DNA of 64,000 bases. It comes from Lachnospiraceae bacterium Marseille-Q4251 (GTDB lineage Bacteria; Bacillota; Clostridia; Lachnospirales; Lachnospiraceae). The notes under the pieces are model-generated. The model worked only from the letters and a program-made list of their open reading frames with translations. It did no database searches and was not told where the DNA came from. The stretch lies in the NCBI GenBank assembly GCA_018223435.1, contig JAGTTO010000001.1, positions 3,534,001 to 3,598,000 on the forward strand, written 5' to 3'. Shown here piece by piece: positions 16,781 to 22,953 of this stretch. How positions within the stretch are numbered: position 1 is the first letter of the stretch; each line of letters opens with the position of its first letter. The position numbers were made by a program, and so were the translations under genes.

Positions 16781-16806
16781 AGCTTCGGGACATTTTGTCC
16801 CGAAGT
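16781..16806. repeat. perfect palindrome upstream of the regulator
   Basis: CTTCGGGACA and TGTCCCGAAG face each other across a 2-3 base centre. A degenerate copy (CTTCGGGACACTTTGTCCACA) occurs at about 19771-19792, near the other end of the transposon. It may be a terminator or a protein-binding site. Confidence 0.5.
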
Positions 16807-16907
16807 CCGGTTCCTTGCGGTGCTTCCCCAGCCGGGGTATTCCTTTTCGGACGGTCATTCTGTTTTCAAGGTGCTGTCCATCGATGAACTATCCTAAGTC
16901 TACACGA

Positions 16908-16997
16908 AAAAAATGCAATCCCCGGAATTTTGCGAGAATTGCATTTTGATGAAGTTTACACTTTGGAAATTGCATTTTTGCAATCATCCTGTATAAT
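16908..16997 (+). promoter_or_regulatory. promoter and repeated TTGCA half-sites before the XRE regulator
   Basis: TTGCAT (16970-16975) and TATAAT (16992-16997) with a 16-bp spacer form the promoter. TTGCA/TGCAA half-sites recur (ATGCAATCC near 16912, GAATTGCATTTTG near 16938, AAATTGCATTTTT near 16968) and the last forms the palindrome TTGCA-TTTT-TGCAA over the -35. This is the layout expected for autoregulation by the downstream HTH protein. Confidence 0.65.
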
Positions 16998-17024
16998 GGA
17001 AGTATGCGGAGGAGGTGCGTGTCT

Positions 17025-17825
17025 ATGGCTTTACCCGGAACACCCGGACAGCGGATTTCCGATTTATGCAACGGAAACCATATCACACAAAAGGAACTTG
17101 CGGAGAAGATAGGCGTTTCCGCTTCCCAGTTGAGCCGCATTGTCAGCGGCGAAACGAGAACGGTCAGCAGTGATATTCTCATAGGTGTGGCAAAGGAATT
17201 TAAGGTATCGACAGACTACATACTGGGCTTGTCTACCGTGAGCGTCCGCAAAAGCTACGATATTTCTGAATTAGGCTTGTCCGAGGGAGCCGTGAGGGGG
17301 CTTGTGACGGGTGCTGTTGATGTGCAAATACTCAATCGCTTACTGGAACACAGGAATTTTCCCAAGCTGATAGATTTGATACGGATTTATTTTCAGGACA
17401 CGGCGGCAAAGGGGATAATGGCACGAAACCAGCTTATCGAGATGGCAACGGCTTCCCTGTCCGACCTGATGAAAGAACACCCGGAACACCGGGCGGAAGC
17501 AAAGCAGGATTTACAGCTTTTGAACGCTCAGAAGATGGGGGAACATGAAGCGGAGATAGAGAAAATCAAAAATGTGTTCCTTGCTATCCTGCGGGACATT
17601 AAGAAAGACATTGACAACGGGGAACAGCCGGGAGAAGCTGTGACCGCCGCTATGTTCCAAGCCATGCGGGACACTATGGCGGAGCAGAAACAAAACCCGC
17701 TTTCCATTGACGATGTAACAGCGATGATAGCCGGACAGATCGGACAGCTTGCGCCGATGGACAAAGAAACTGCCGACCTGTTCCAGCAGTTGGCGAAGAA
17801 GATGATTGAGCAGGCAGGAAAATAA
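17025..17825 (+). CDS. XRE-family helix-turn-helix transcriptional regulator
   Basis: 266 residues from the ATG at 17025 behind GGAGGAGGT. The N-terminal HTH_3 domain reads ITQKELAEKIGVSASQLSRI and continues with the STDYILGLS end typical of Cro/CI-like regulators. The remaining 190 residues are helical with no recognised enzyme motif and may bind a signal or dimerise. It opens the plus-strand cargo half of the transposon and probably controls its own promoter and perhaps excision or mobilisation genes on the opposite strand. Confidence 0.85.
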   Translation: MALPGTPGQRISDLCNGNHITQKELAEKIGVSASQLSRIVSGETRTVSSDILIGVAKEFKVSTDYILGLSTVSVRKSYDISELGLSEGAVRGLVTGAVDVQILNRLLEHRNFPKLIDLIRIYFQDTAAKGIMARNQLIEMATASLSDLMKEHPEHRAEAKQDLQLLNAQKMGEHEAEIEKIKNVFLAILRDIKKDIDNGEQPGEAVTAAMFQAMRDTMAEQKQNPLSIDDVTAMIAGQIGQLAPMDKETADLFQQLAKKMIEQAGK

Positions 17826-17850
17826 AACATAAAATTCAAAGGAGATACTT

Positions 17851-18480
17851 ATGGCAACAAAAATATTTGTTCACGGCTCAGGACACAAAGCAACAAGTTG
17901 GGAAAAAACAATTTCATACATGACAAACAACGAAGATATTGTATGTCCAAATTTATCCTCCATCCTTGAAGGGAAAGAGGCAAGCTACGAAAATCTATAT
18001 TCTTCATTTGTAAAATATTGTAACGAATTTGACGGACAAATTCATTTATGCGGTCTTTCATTAGGTGGTATTTTGGCTCTGAATTTTGCTTTGGATTTCC
18101 CGCAAAAAGTGAAAACATTAGTTTTAATCGGAACGCCATATAAAGTCCCGAAAGTAGCATTTAGTTTTCAAAATATAATTTTCAGATTTTTACCAAAATC
18201 TATTTTTGAAACTATGGCATTTGATAAAAAGAACACATTTGCTTTAGGGGACACTATGAAGAATTTAGATTTCAGTGATAGGGTGAAAAATATTAAGTGC
18301 CCCACTTTAATTCTTTGCGGAAAGAAAGACAGTGCAAATATGAAATCAGCGGATTACTTATCACAAAGTATTAGAAGCGCAGAATTGAAAATTATTGAGA
18401 ATACAGGCCATGTTGTCAATGAAGAAAATCCAAAAGCCTTAGCAGATATATTGAATGAATACTATTTGAAAAATTCTTAA
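17851..18480 (+). CDS. alpha/beta hydrolase, transposon cargo
   Basis: A 209-residue hydrolase. The oxyanion-hole motif is IFVHGSGHKATSW, the nucleophile elbow is LCGLSLGG (Ser near residue 71), the acid is in ILCGKKDSA and the catalytic His is in ENTGHVVNEEN. The coding DNA is clearly more AT-rich than the regulator before it, so it is probably a separately acquired cargo gene. It starts 25 bp after the regulator behind CAAAGGAGAT. The substrate is not evident; a drug- or ester-hydrolysing role is possible. Confidence 0.8.
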   Translation: MATKIFVHGSGHKATSWEKTISYMTNNEDIVCPNLSSILEGKEASYENLYSSFVKYCNEFDGQIHLCGLSLGGILALNFALDFPQKVKTLVLIGTPYKVPKVAFSFQNIIFRFLPKSIFETMAFDKKNTFALGDTMKNLDFSDRVKNIKCPTLILCGKKDSANMKSADYLSQSIRSAELKIIENTGHVVNEENPKALADILNEYYLKNS

Positions 18481-18685
18481 ACAATTCTGAAAGAAACTCG
18501 AAAACTACAAGCATAAAAGTTTAGAAAATAAATAGCAAAGCCAGCCGAGCCAGTCAATGGTCAAGATGAACGGCGCATTTCATGCGCCGCCGTTGACAGT
18601 CCCGCCCGTCTTTGCTAAAGGGTAATCAAGGCGGGAAAGCCCTAAAATGGTTTCACACCTATTTCAATAATTGGAGGAGATAAAA
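18481..18685 (+). other. cargo spacer with strong hairpin
   Basis: No gene is seen. The stretch contains the inverted repeat AACGGCGCATTTCATGCGCC followed by GCCGTTGACAGTCCCGCCCG, and then low-complexity sequence up to the ANT(6) ribosome site. Such GC-rich blocks mark joints between transposon backbone and AT-rich cargo. Confidence 0.45.
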
Positions 18686-19552
18686 ATGAGATCAGAAAAG
18701 GAAGTTTATGATATTGTTTTGAATTTTGCAAAAACAGACAAACGCATTCGCATGGTTACTTTGGAAGGATCTAGAACAAATACAAATATTCCGCCTGATG
18801 ATTTTCAGGATTTTGATATTACTTTTTTTGTTACGGATATGGACAGCTTCACAAGTGATGATAAATGGCTAGATATATTTGGTGAAAGGTTGATTCTGCA
18901 AAAGCCGGAAGATATGGAATTATTTCCAGCTGTAGAAAAGGGATTTTCATATTTAATGCTGTTTACTGATGATGTTAAGATAGATTTAACTTTGCTGCCG
19001 CTGGAACTGATAGACGAGTATTTTACATGGGATAAACTGGTAAAGTTACTGTTGGATAAAGACAACCGTATCGTAAAGCCGCCAATACCAACGGATATAG
19101 ACTACCACTTGCAGAAGCCTACTCAAAGAATGTTTGACGATTGCTGTAATGAATTTTGGAATACTACAACATATGTAGTAAAGGGCTTATGCCGCAAAGA
19201 AATTCTTTTTGCTATTGACCATATGAATGATATAGTACGAAAAGAATTGCTTCGCATGATTTCCTGGCTGATTGGTATCAAACAGGGATTTCATTTCAGT
19301 TTGGGAAAAAACTATAAATTTATGAAGCAATATGTCCCAGAGGAATTGTGGGAACGACTTATGTCCACTTATAATATGGATTCCTATCCCCATATGTGGG
19401 AATCCTTTGAACAATGTATGGCATTGTTCCGGGAGGTTTCGTCAGAAGTGGCATGCCAGTTGGATTACCAGTATCCACTATATGATGAAAAAATCAGTAA
19501 TTATGTGATTCGGCAAAAGAAAAAATATGGCATTGAAGATGATAACAAATAA
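18686..19552 (+). CDS. aadE: aminoglycoside 6-nucleotidyltransferase, ANT(6) type
   Basis: 288 residues from the ATG at 18686 behind TTGGAGGAG. ANT(6) enzymes adenylylate streptomycin at the 6-position and give resistance. Visible family marks are RMVTLEGSRTNTN (the nucleotidyltransferase G-S motif), FQDFDITFFV with the metal-binding Asp pair, PEDMELFP, FSYLMLFTDD and KIDLTLLPLE, then DIDYHLQKP, NEFWNTTTYV, KGLCRKEILFAIDH and LGKNYKF. Length is normal and no break is seen. Codon use is AT-rich like the hydrolase before it, consistent with horizontal spread. Confidence 0.92.
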   Translation: MRSEKEVYDIVLNFAKTDKRIRMVTLEGSRTNTNIPPDDFQDFDITFFVTDMDSFTSDDKWLDIFGERLILQKPEDMELFPAVEKGFSYLMLFTDDVKIDLTLLPLELIDEYFTWDKLVKLLLDKDNRIVKPPIPTDIDYHLQKPTQRMFDDCCNEFWNTTTYVVKGLCRKEILFAIDHMNDIVRKELLRMISWLIGIKQGFHFSLGKNYKFMKQYVPEELWERLMSTYNMDSYPHMWESFEQCMALFREVSSEVACQLDYQYPLYDEKISNYVIRQKKKYGIEDDNK

Positions 19553-20132
19553 AATTTTTTCAATCGAAAAAATTTATTTTGATTATTCAATTTTGAAAAA
19601 CTGAATACCTCAAAATCAGAAAGAGCGCGGACAAGCACTTTGAGGGATTGGCCGCCTTGTCCACCCATTCAGTGGGACGGCGGGTGGCGGTCAAGGCCGG
19701 GTGTAAACCCGTTCATTTCAGCCTTGACGGTTACCCGCTGTCCTGTTACTTTTCCGGGAGTGTAGCCACAACTTCGGGACACTTTGTCCACAAGTCGGAG
19801 CGTAGGACGAGGGACGGGGGCTTTCATATACGCCCTGTCTGCTGATGAAAACAGACCTGCGCTTGAGGCTCCACGCCACACAAGCACAGCCCTGTTTTCC
19901 TGCCGCCCCTCCCCGGCGGCAACGGCATTTTCACGGCAACGCCGACAGAGCGTATAACACACTACACTTTGCTTCGCAAAGTCGTGTGCCAAATGGGGGC
20001 GTTGCCCCCTTTGGAAACCCCCCACAAGAAAAGGCGGTACGCTACCCCTCTACGGGGCGCATACCGCCTTTTCTTGTTATCCAGCCCTCCGGCTGTATCG
20101 GTTGAGCAAAAGTCAGCGTGGGAATGGTGTGG
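19553..20132. other. non-coding right end of the transposon with hairpins
   Basis: No convincing gene in about 580 bp. Strong inverted repeats are AAGAAAAGGCGGTA (20027-20040) with TACCGCCTTTTCTT (20062-20075), which would terminate transcription either way, and GGGGGC-GTT-GCCCCC near 19995. Frames here have no ribosome sites and look like compositional noise of GC-rich backbone. Confidence 0.6.
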
Positions 20133-20149
20133 TATCTTTATCTAAGTGA

Positions 20150-20196
20150 ATCCCCCATTTCAAAATCGTAAGCTTTAAGTGGTGGGAGCATGTCAC
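20150..20196 (+). repeat. terminal hairpin of the IS605 right end
   Basis: CCCCCATTTCAAA and TTTAAGTGGTGGG pair imperfectly around CGTAAGC, followed by AGCATGTCAC. This is the usual shape of an IS605 right end. It is separated from tnpB by both other insertions. Confidence 0.65.
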
Positions 20197-20228
20197 AAAG
20201 AATAGTTGAGATTTATTTTCGAAAATGC

Positions 20229-20258
20229 ATTGACAAAAAAATGTCAATGTCATATAAT
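20229..20258 (+). promoter_or_regulatory. strong promoter of the second cobalamin riboswitch, with palindrome over the -35
   Basis: TTGACA (20230-20235) and TATAAT (20253-20258) are both consensus, with a 17-bp spacer. ATTGACA-AAAAAA-TGTCAAT (20229-20248) is a perfect inverted repeat that includes the -35, so a repressor could bind there in addition to the RNA-level control downstream. Confidence 0.7.
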
Positions 20259-20284
20259 ATTTAGGAAAAATTTTCTCAGACATT

Positions 20285-20455
20285 TTATATAAGTGCCTTT
20301 CGTAATGGAAAGGATAATAGGGAAATAAGTGAGAAGCTTATGCGATGCCGTCACTGTGAAGGTTTCGCTTCCTGAGAGGCTCTTTGAGCCGCCACTGCAT
20401 ATGCGGGAAGGAGCAGGAAGCATAGGGCCGAAGCCAGGAGACCTGCTTATATAAG
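20285..20455 (+). ncRNA. cobalamin riboswitch upstream of the malate-to-succinate operon
   Basis: Conserved blocks in order: AATAGGGAAATAAGTGAGAA near 20317, GCGATGCCGTCACTGTGAAG at 20342-20361, and the B12 box GAAGCCAGGAGACCTGCTTA near 20432-20451. The spacing fits adenosylcobalamin-class aptamers. A terminator lies about 50 nt further and the first gene is malate dehydrogenase. Control of a reductive TCA branch by B12 makes sense if succinate is converted to propionate by B12-dependent methylmalonyl-CoA mutase; the direction of control cannot be read from sequence. Confidence 0.88.
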
Positions 20456-20506
20456 GTTAATTCTTTACGGATCATAAAGAATTGCACGGAGATTGTCACT
20501 CTTTTT

Positions 20507-20545
20507 CAGACTTGCGTGGTTTCCGCAGGTCCGTCTGTTTTTTTC
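20507..20545 (+). terminator. riboswitch expression-platform terminator
   Basis: CAGACTTGCG pairs with CGCAGGTCCGTCTG and is followed by seven T. It sits 52 nt after the B12 box, suitable for ligand-dependent termination ahead of the mdh operon. Confidence 0.8.
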
Positions 20546-20679
20546 TGTGTGATCCATGTTTCGATCGTTTTTGATATCTGATTTCCTGTTTTATAAGAGC
20601 TCTGTGTTTTTTTGAGCCTGAGCGGGCAGTCAGGATCAGTTCGGACAAGATCTGGTAAGAATCTATTTACATGCCCATA

Positions 20680-20697
20680 TTGTTAAAAAATTAACAA
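20680..20697 (+). promoter_or_regulatory. Rex-type redox operator
   Basis: TTGTTAAAAAATTAACAA is an 18-bp palindrome with the form TTGTTAA-N4-TTAACAA, the binding consensus of the NADH-sensing repressor Rex; symmetry extends two more bases each way. It ends 20 bp before the mdh start codon. Rex releases DNA when NADH/NAD+ is high, which would induce an NADH-consuming pathway. No rex gene is in the window. Confidence 0.8.
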
Positions 20698-20717
20698 TAT
20701 AAGAGAAAGGAGTGCTT

Positions 20718-21665
20718 ATGAGCAGCAAAATTACTATCATTGGAGCAGGAAGCGTAGGATCAACCATTGCCTATAATCTTTCAAACAACGACCTCGCTTC
20801 CGAGATCGTCCTCATCGACATCAACAAGGAAAAGGTGGAAGGAGAGGTTATGGACATCGTCCAGGGTACCAGCTTCCGCAATCCTATTTCCATCGTTGCA
20901 GGCGATTATGAAGATGCCAAGGATTCTGATATTGTCATCATCACTTCCGGTATCGCAAGAAAACCGGGACAGACCAGAATTGAACTGACTCAGACCAATG
21001 TCAACATCCTAAAGAGCATTACCCCCCAGATTGTAAAAGAAGCGCCGAATGCCCTTTATATTATTGTAAGCAATCCGGTGGATATCATGACTTATGTATT
21101 CACCAAGATCTCTGGACTTCCGGAAAACCAGATCATCGGTTCCGGAACTCTTCTGGACACAGCAAGACTTCGTTTTGGCCTCTCCGAACATTTCGAGGTG
21201 GCTCAGAAAAATATTCACGCCTATGTATTCGGTGAGCATGGAGATACCTCCTTTGTTCCCTGGTCCTGCGCGGATGTTTCCGGAGCAAGCCTGGATGATT
21301 ATGCGGAGATGATGAGACATCTCGGAAAAGAGCCGAAACCTCTTGATAAAGCAGGAATGGAAGAGTATGTACACAAATCCGGCGGAATTGTTATTGCAAA
21401 GAAAGGAGCAACCTTCTATGCGGTATCTGTCGCTGTATGCAAACTCTGCGGTATGCTTCTTTCCGCCTACGATTCCATCGCTACCGTTTCTTCCGTTATG
21501 CATGGCGAGTACGGCATCGAGGATGTTGCTATCAGCACACTGACGCTGGTAGGACCGAACGGCGTACAGGGAAAAGTCCCCTTAAAGCTTACGGATGAAG
21601 AGGTTGCAAAACTCCAGAAGAGCGCAAACTCTCTGAAAGAAGTAATTTCTCAGATTGAGCTGTAA
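20718..21665 (+). CDS. mdh: malate dehydrogenase (LDH/MDH superfamily)
   Basis: 315 residues from the ATG at 20718 behind AAAGGAGTG. It interconverts oxaloacetate and malate with NAD(H). The Rossmann motif is IIGAGSVGST, the active-site His lies in FGEHGDTSF, and the Asp/Arg relay in SNPVDIMTY and DTARLR. The substrate loop reads IARKPGQTR: Arg at the first loop position, where lactate dehydrogenases carry Gln (QKPGETR), argues for malate rather than lactate. Homologues are often labelled lactate dehydrogenase, so the name needs assay. It heads the operon with fumarase and fumarate reductase, which supports the malate role. A GC-rich hairpin with T-run (21714-21742) after it may reduce downstream expression. 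Confidence 0.82.
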   Translation: MSSKITIIGAGSVGSTIAYNLSNNDLASEIVLIDINKEKVEGEVMDIVQGTSFRNPISIVAGDYEDAKDSDIVIITSGIARKPGQTRIELTQTNVNILKSITPQIVKEAPNALYIIVSNPVDIMTYVFTKISGLPENQIIGSGTLLDTARLRFGLSEHFEVAQKNIHAYVFGEHGDTSFVPWSCADVSGASLDDYAEMMRHLGKEPKPLDKAGMEEYVHKSGGIVIAKKGATFYAVSVAVCKLCGMLLSAYDSIATVSSVMHGEYGIEDVAISTLTLVGPNGVQGKVPLKLTDEEVAKLQKSANSLKEVISQIEL

Positions 21666-21713
21666 AGACAAAAAGGCTTCTGCTGTTTGTACAGAAGAGG
21701 CAGAACCTTCCAG

Positions 21714-21742
21714 AAACCGCGGAGAAAAAGCTCCGCGGTTTT
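21714..21742 (+). terminator. attenuator-like hairpin between mdh and hdrB
   Basis: AAACCGCGGA and TCCGCGGTTTT pair with an 8-nt loop and end in TTTT. It probably lets mdh be made in excess over the hdr-flx-frd genes. Confidence 0.65.
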
Positions 21743-21768
21743 AAGAGAAAGAAAGGACAACGGAAACC

Positions 21769-22566
21769 ATGAAGTACAGTTATTATCCAGGGTGTACCCT
21801 GAAGAACAAGGCGAAAGATCTGGATGCTTATGCCAGAGTTTCCGCCAGGGCGCTGGGTTTTGAGCTGGAAGAAATCGAAGACTGGCAGTGCTGCGGAGGC
21901 GTTTATCCCTTAGGCAGCGACGAGATCGCCACAAAGCTTTCTTCCGTCCGTGCTCTCAACGCGGCCAAGGAAAAAGGCCAGGACCTCATCACGGTCTGTT
22001 CCGCCTGTCATCATGTGCTGAAACGTGTCAACGACGATATGAAGAACGTGGAAGACATCCGGACCCGGGCAAATAATTACATGAAACTGGATACACCCTA
22101 CGAAGGTGAGACAGAGGTTCTTCACTTCCTGGAAGTGTTAAGAGACCGCGTCGGTTTTGACAAGGTAAAAGAGAAAGTCGTCAATCCTTTCAAAGGAAAG
22201 AAGATCGGCGCCTACTATGGCTGTCTGCTTCTCCGCCCCGGAAAGATCCTTCAGTTTGATGATCCGGAGAATCCGAAGATCATGGAGGATCTGATTCGCG
22301 CGTTAGGCGGTGAGCCGGTGATCTATCCCTATCGGAACGAGTGCTGCGGCGGTTATATTTCCCTGAAAGAAAAAGAAATGTCCAAAAATATGTGCGATAA
22401 GATCCTTGAGAGCGCAGAAGGCTTTGGCGCAGACATGCTGATCACAGCCTGTCCCCTCTGCATGTACAATCTGAAGAAGAGCACAGTAAACGGAACACCG
22501 ATCTATTATTTCACCGAGCTTCTTGCTGAGGCTCTCGGCGTGAAAGAGGAGGTGACAGAAGCGTGA
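21769..22566 (+). CDS. hdrB: HdrB-like heterodisulfide reductase subunit B
   Basis: A 265-residue soluble protein with two CCG domains, each binding a non-cubane [4Fe-4S] cluster in HdrB. The first is YPGC...WQCCGG...CSACH, the second YYGCLL...NECCGG...CPLCMYN. In methanogens HdrB reduces the CoM-S-S-CoB disulfide, and in the sulfate-reducer HdrABC-FlxABCD complex it reduces a small dithiol protein. Neither substrate is expected in this organism. Here it lies in an operon with fumarate reductase, so it may pass electrons to FrdB. Its stop overlaps the hdrC start. Confidence 0.92.
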   Translation: MKYSYYPGCTLKNKAKDLDAYARVSARALGFELEEIEDWQCCGGVYPLGSDEIATKLSSVRALNAAKEKGQDLITVCSACHHVLKRVNDDMKNVEDIRTRANNYMKLDTPYEGETEVLHFLEVLRDRVGFDKVKEKVVNPFKGKKIGAYYGCLLLRPGKILQFDDPENPKIMEDLIRALGGEPVIYPYRNECCGGYISLKEKEMSKNMCDKILESAEGFGADMLITACPLCMYNLKKSTVNGTPIYYFTELLAEALGVKEEVTEA

Positions 22567-22949
22567 GCGATAAAAACAGAGCGGAAGAGATCCGTGAAAT
22601 CAGCGGAGTCGATCCTTATAAATGCATGAAGTGCGGCAAATGCTCCGCATCCTGTCCGTCCTTCAACGAAATGGATATCAAACCCCATCAGTTTGTCTCC
22701 TATGTACTCCGTGACGATATCGAGTCACTGGTACAGTCCAAGTCTCTCTGGAAATGCCTTTCCTGCTTTGCCTGTGTGGAGCGCTGCCCGAGAGATGTAA
22801 AACCCGGAAAACTCATTGATGCTGCAAGACAGATCGTGGAGAGGGAAAAAGGCGGCAATTATCTGAGTCCGGATGAGATTCCGTCACTCCTTGATCCGGA
22901 ACTGCCCCAGCAGCTTCTGGTAAGTGCATTCAGACGATACAGGAGGTGA
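22563..22949 (+). CDS. hdrC: HdrC-like iron-sulfur subunit
   Basis: A 128-residue ferredoxin-like protein starting with GTG in the overlap GTGA of the hdrB stop, a sign of translational coupling. It has two [4Fe-4S] motifs, CMKCGKCSASCP and CLSCFACVERCPRD, in the usual HdrC arrangement, where it wires HdrA to HdrB. The Pro after the last Cys and the short helical tail (LPQQLLVSAFRRYRR) fit the family. Length is somewhat shorter than methanogen HdrC. Confidence 0.9.
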   Translation: MSDKNRAEEIREISGVDPYKCMKCGKCSASCPSFNEMDIKPHQFVSYVLRDDIESLVQSKSLWKCLSCFACVERCPRDVKPGKLIDAARQIVEREKGGNYLSPDEIPSLLDPELPQQLLVSAFRRYRR

Positions 22950-22953
22950 GAAA

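Larger units (their letters stand above)
12634..20149. mobile_element. 7.5-kb mobilisable transposon of the large serine recombinase type
   Basis: The ends were deduced from the interrupted IS605 terminus: GA dinucleotides at 12632-12633 and 20148-20149 flank the insert, matching the GA target preference of TnpX-type recombinases. Imperfect inverted ends share TAGTTAAAGATA (12649-12660) and the complement of TATCTTTATCTA (20133-20144). Contents: large serine recombinase, small TnpW-like protein, MobV relaxase, RepA-type gene, Cys-rich protein, regulator, alpha/beta hydrolase and ANT(6). No conjugation apparatus is present, so transfer would need a helper. Confidence 0.8.
9402..20196 (+). mobile_element. 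IS200/IS605-family element, interrupted by IS256-type and serine-recombinase insertions
   Basis: The left end lies near 9402, with a subterminal CCACCT/AGGTGG hairpin at 9422-9437, then tnpA and tnpB. The right end is in pieces: 11030-11125, then 12617-12633, then 20148-20196 with the terminal hairpin CCCCCATTTC.../...TTTAAGTGGTGGG. Removing the IS256 element (one AAGGCAAT copy kept) and the transposon (one GA kept) restores a contiguous right end reading ...AATCGAGCAGGAA then TCCCCC..., a typical IS605 terminus. Exact cleavage points are estimated. Confidence 0.7.

Noticed and set aside
15916..16887. 323-codon plus-strand frame opposite rep and the Cys-rich gene
   Set aside because: GC-rich antisense shadow crossing gene boundaries.
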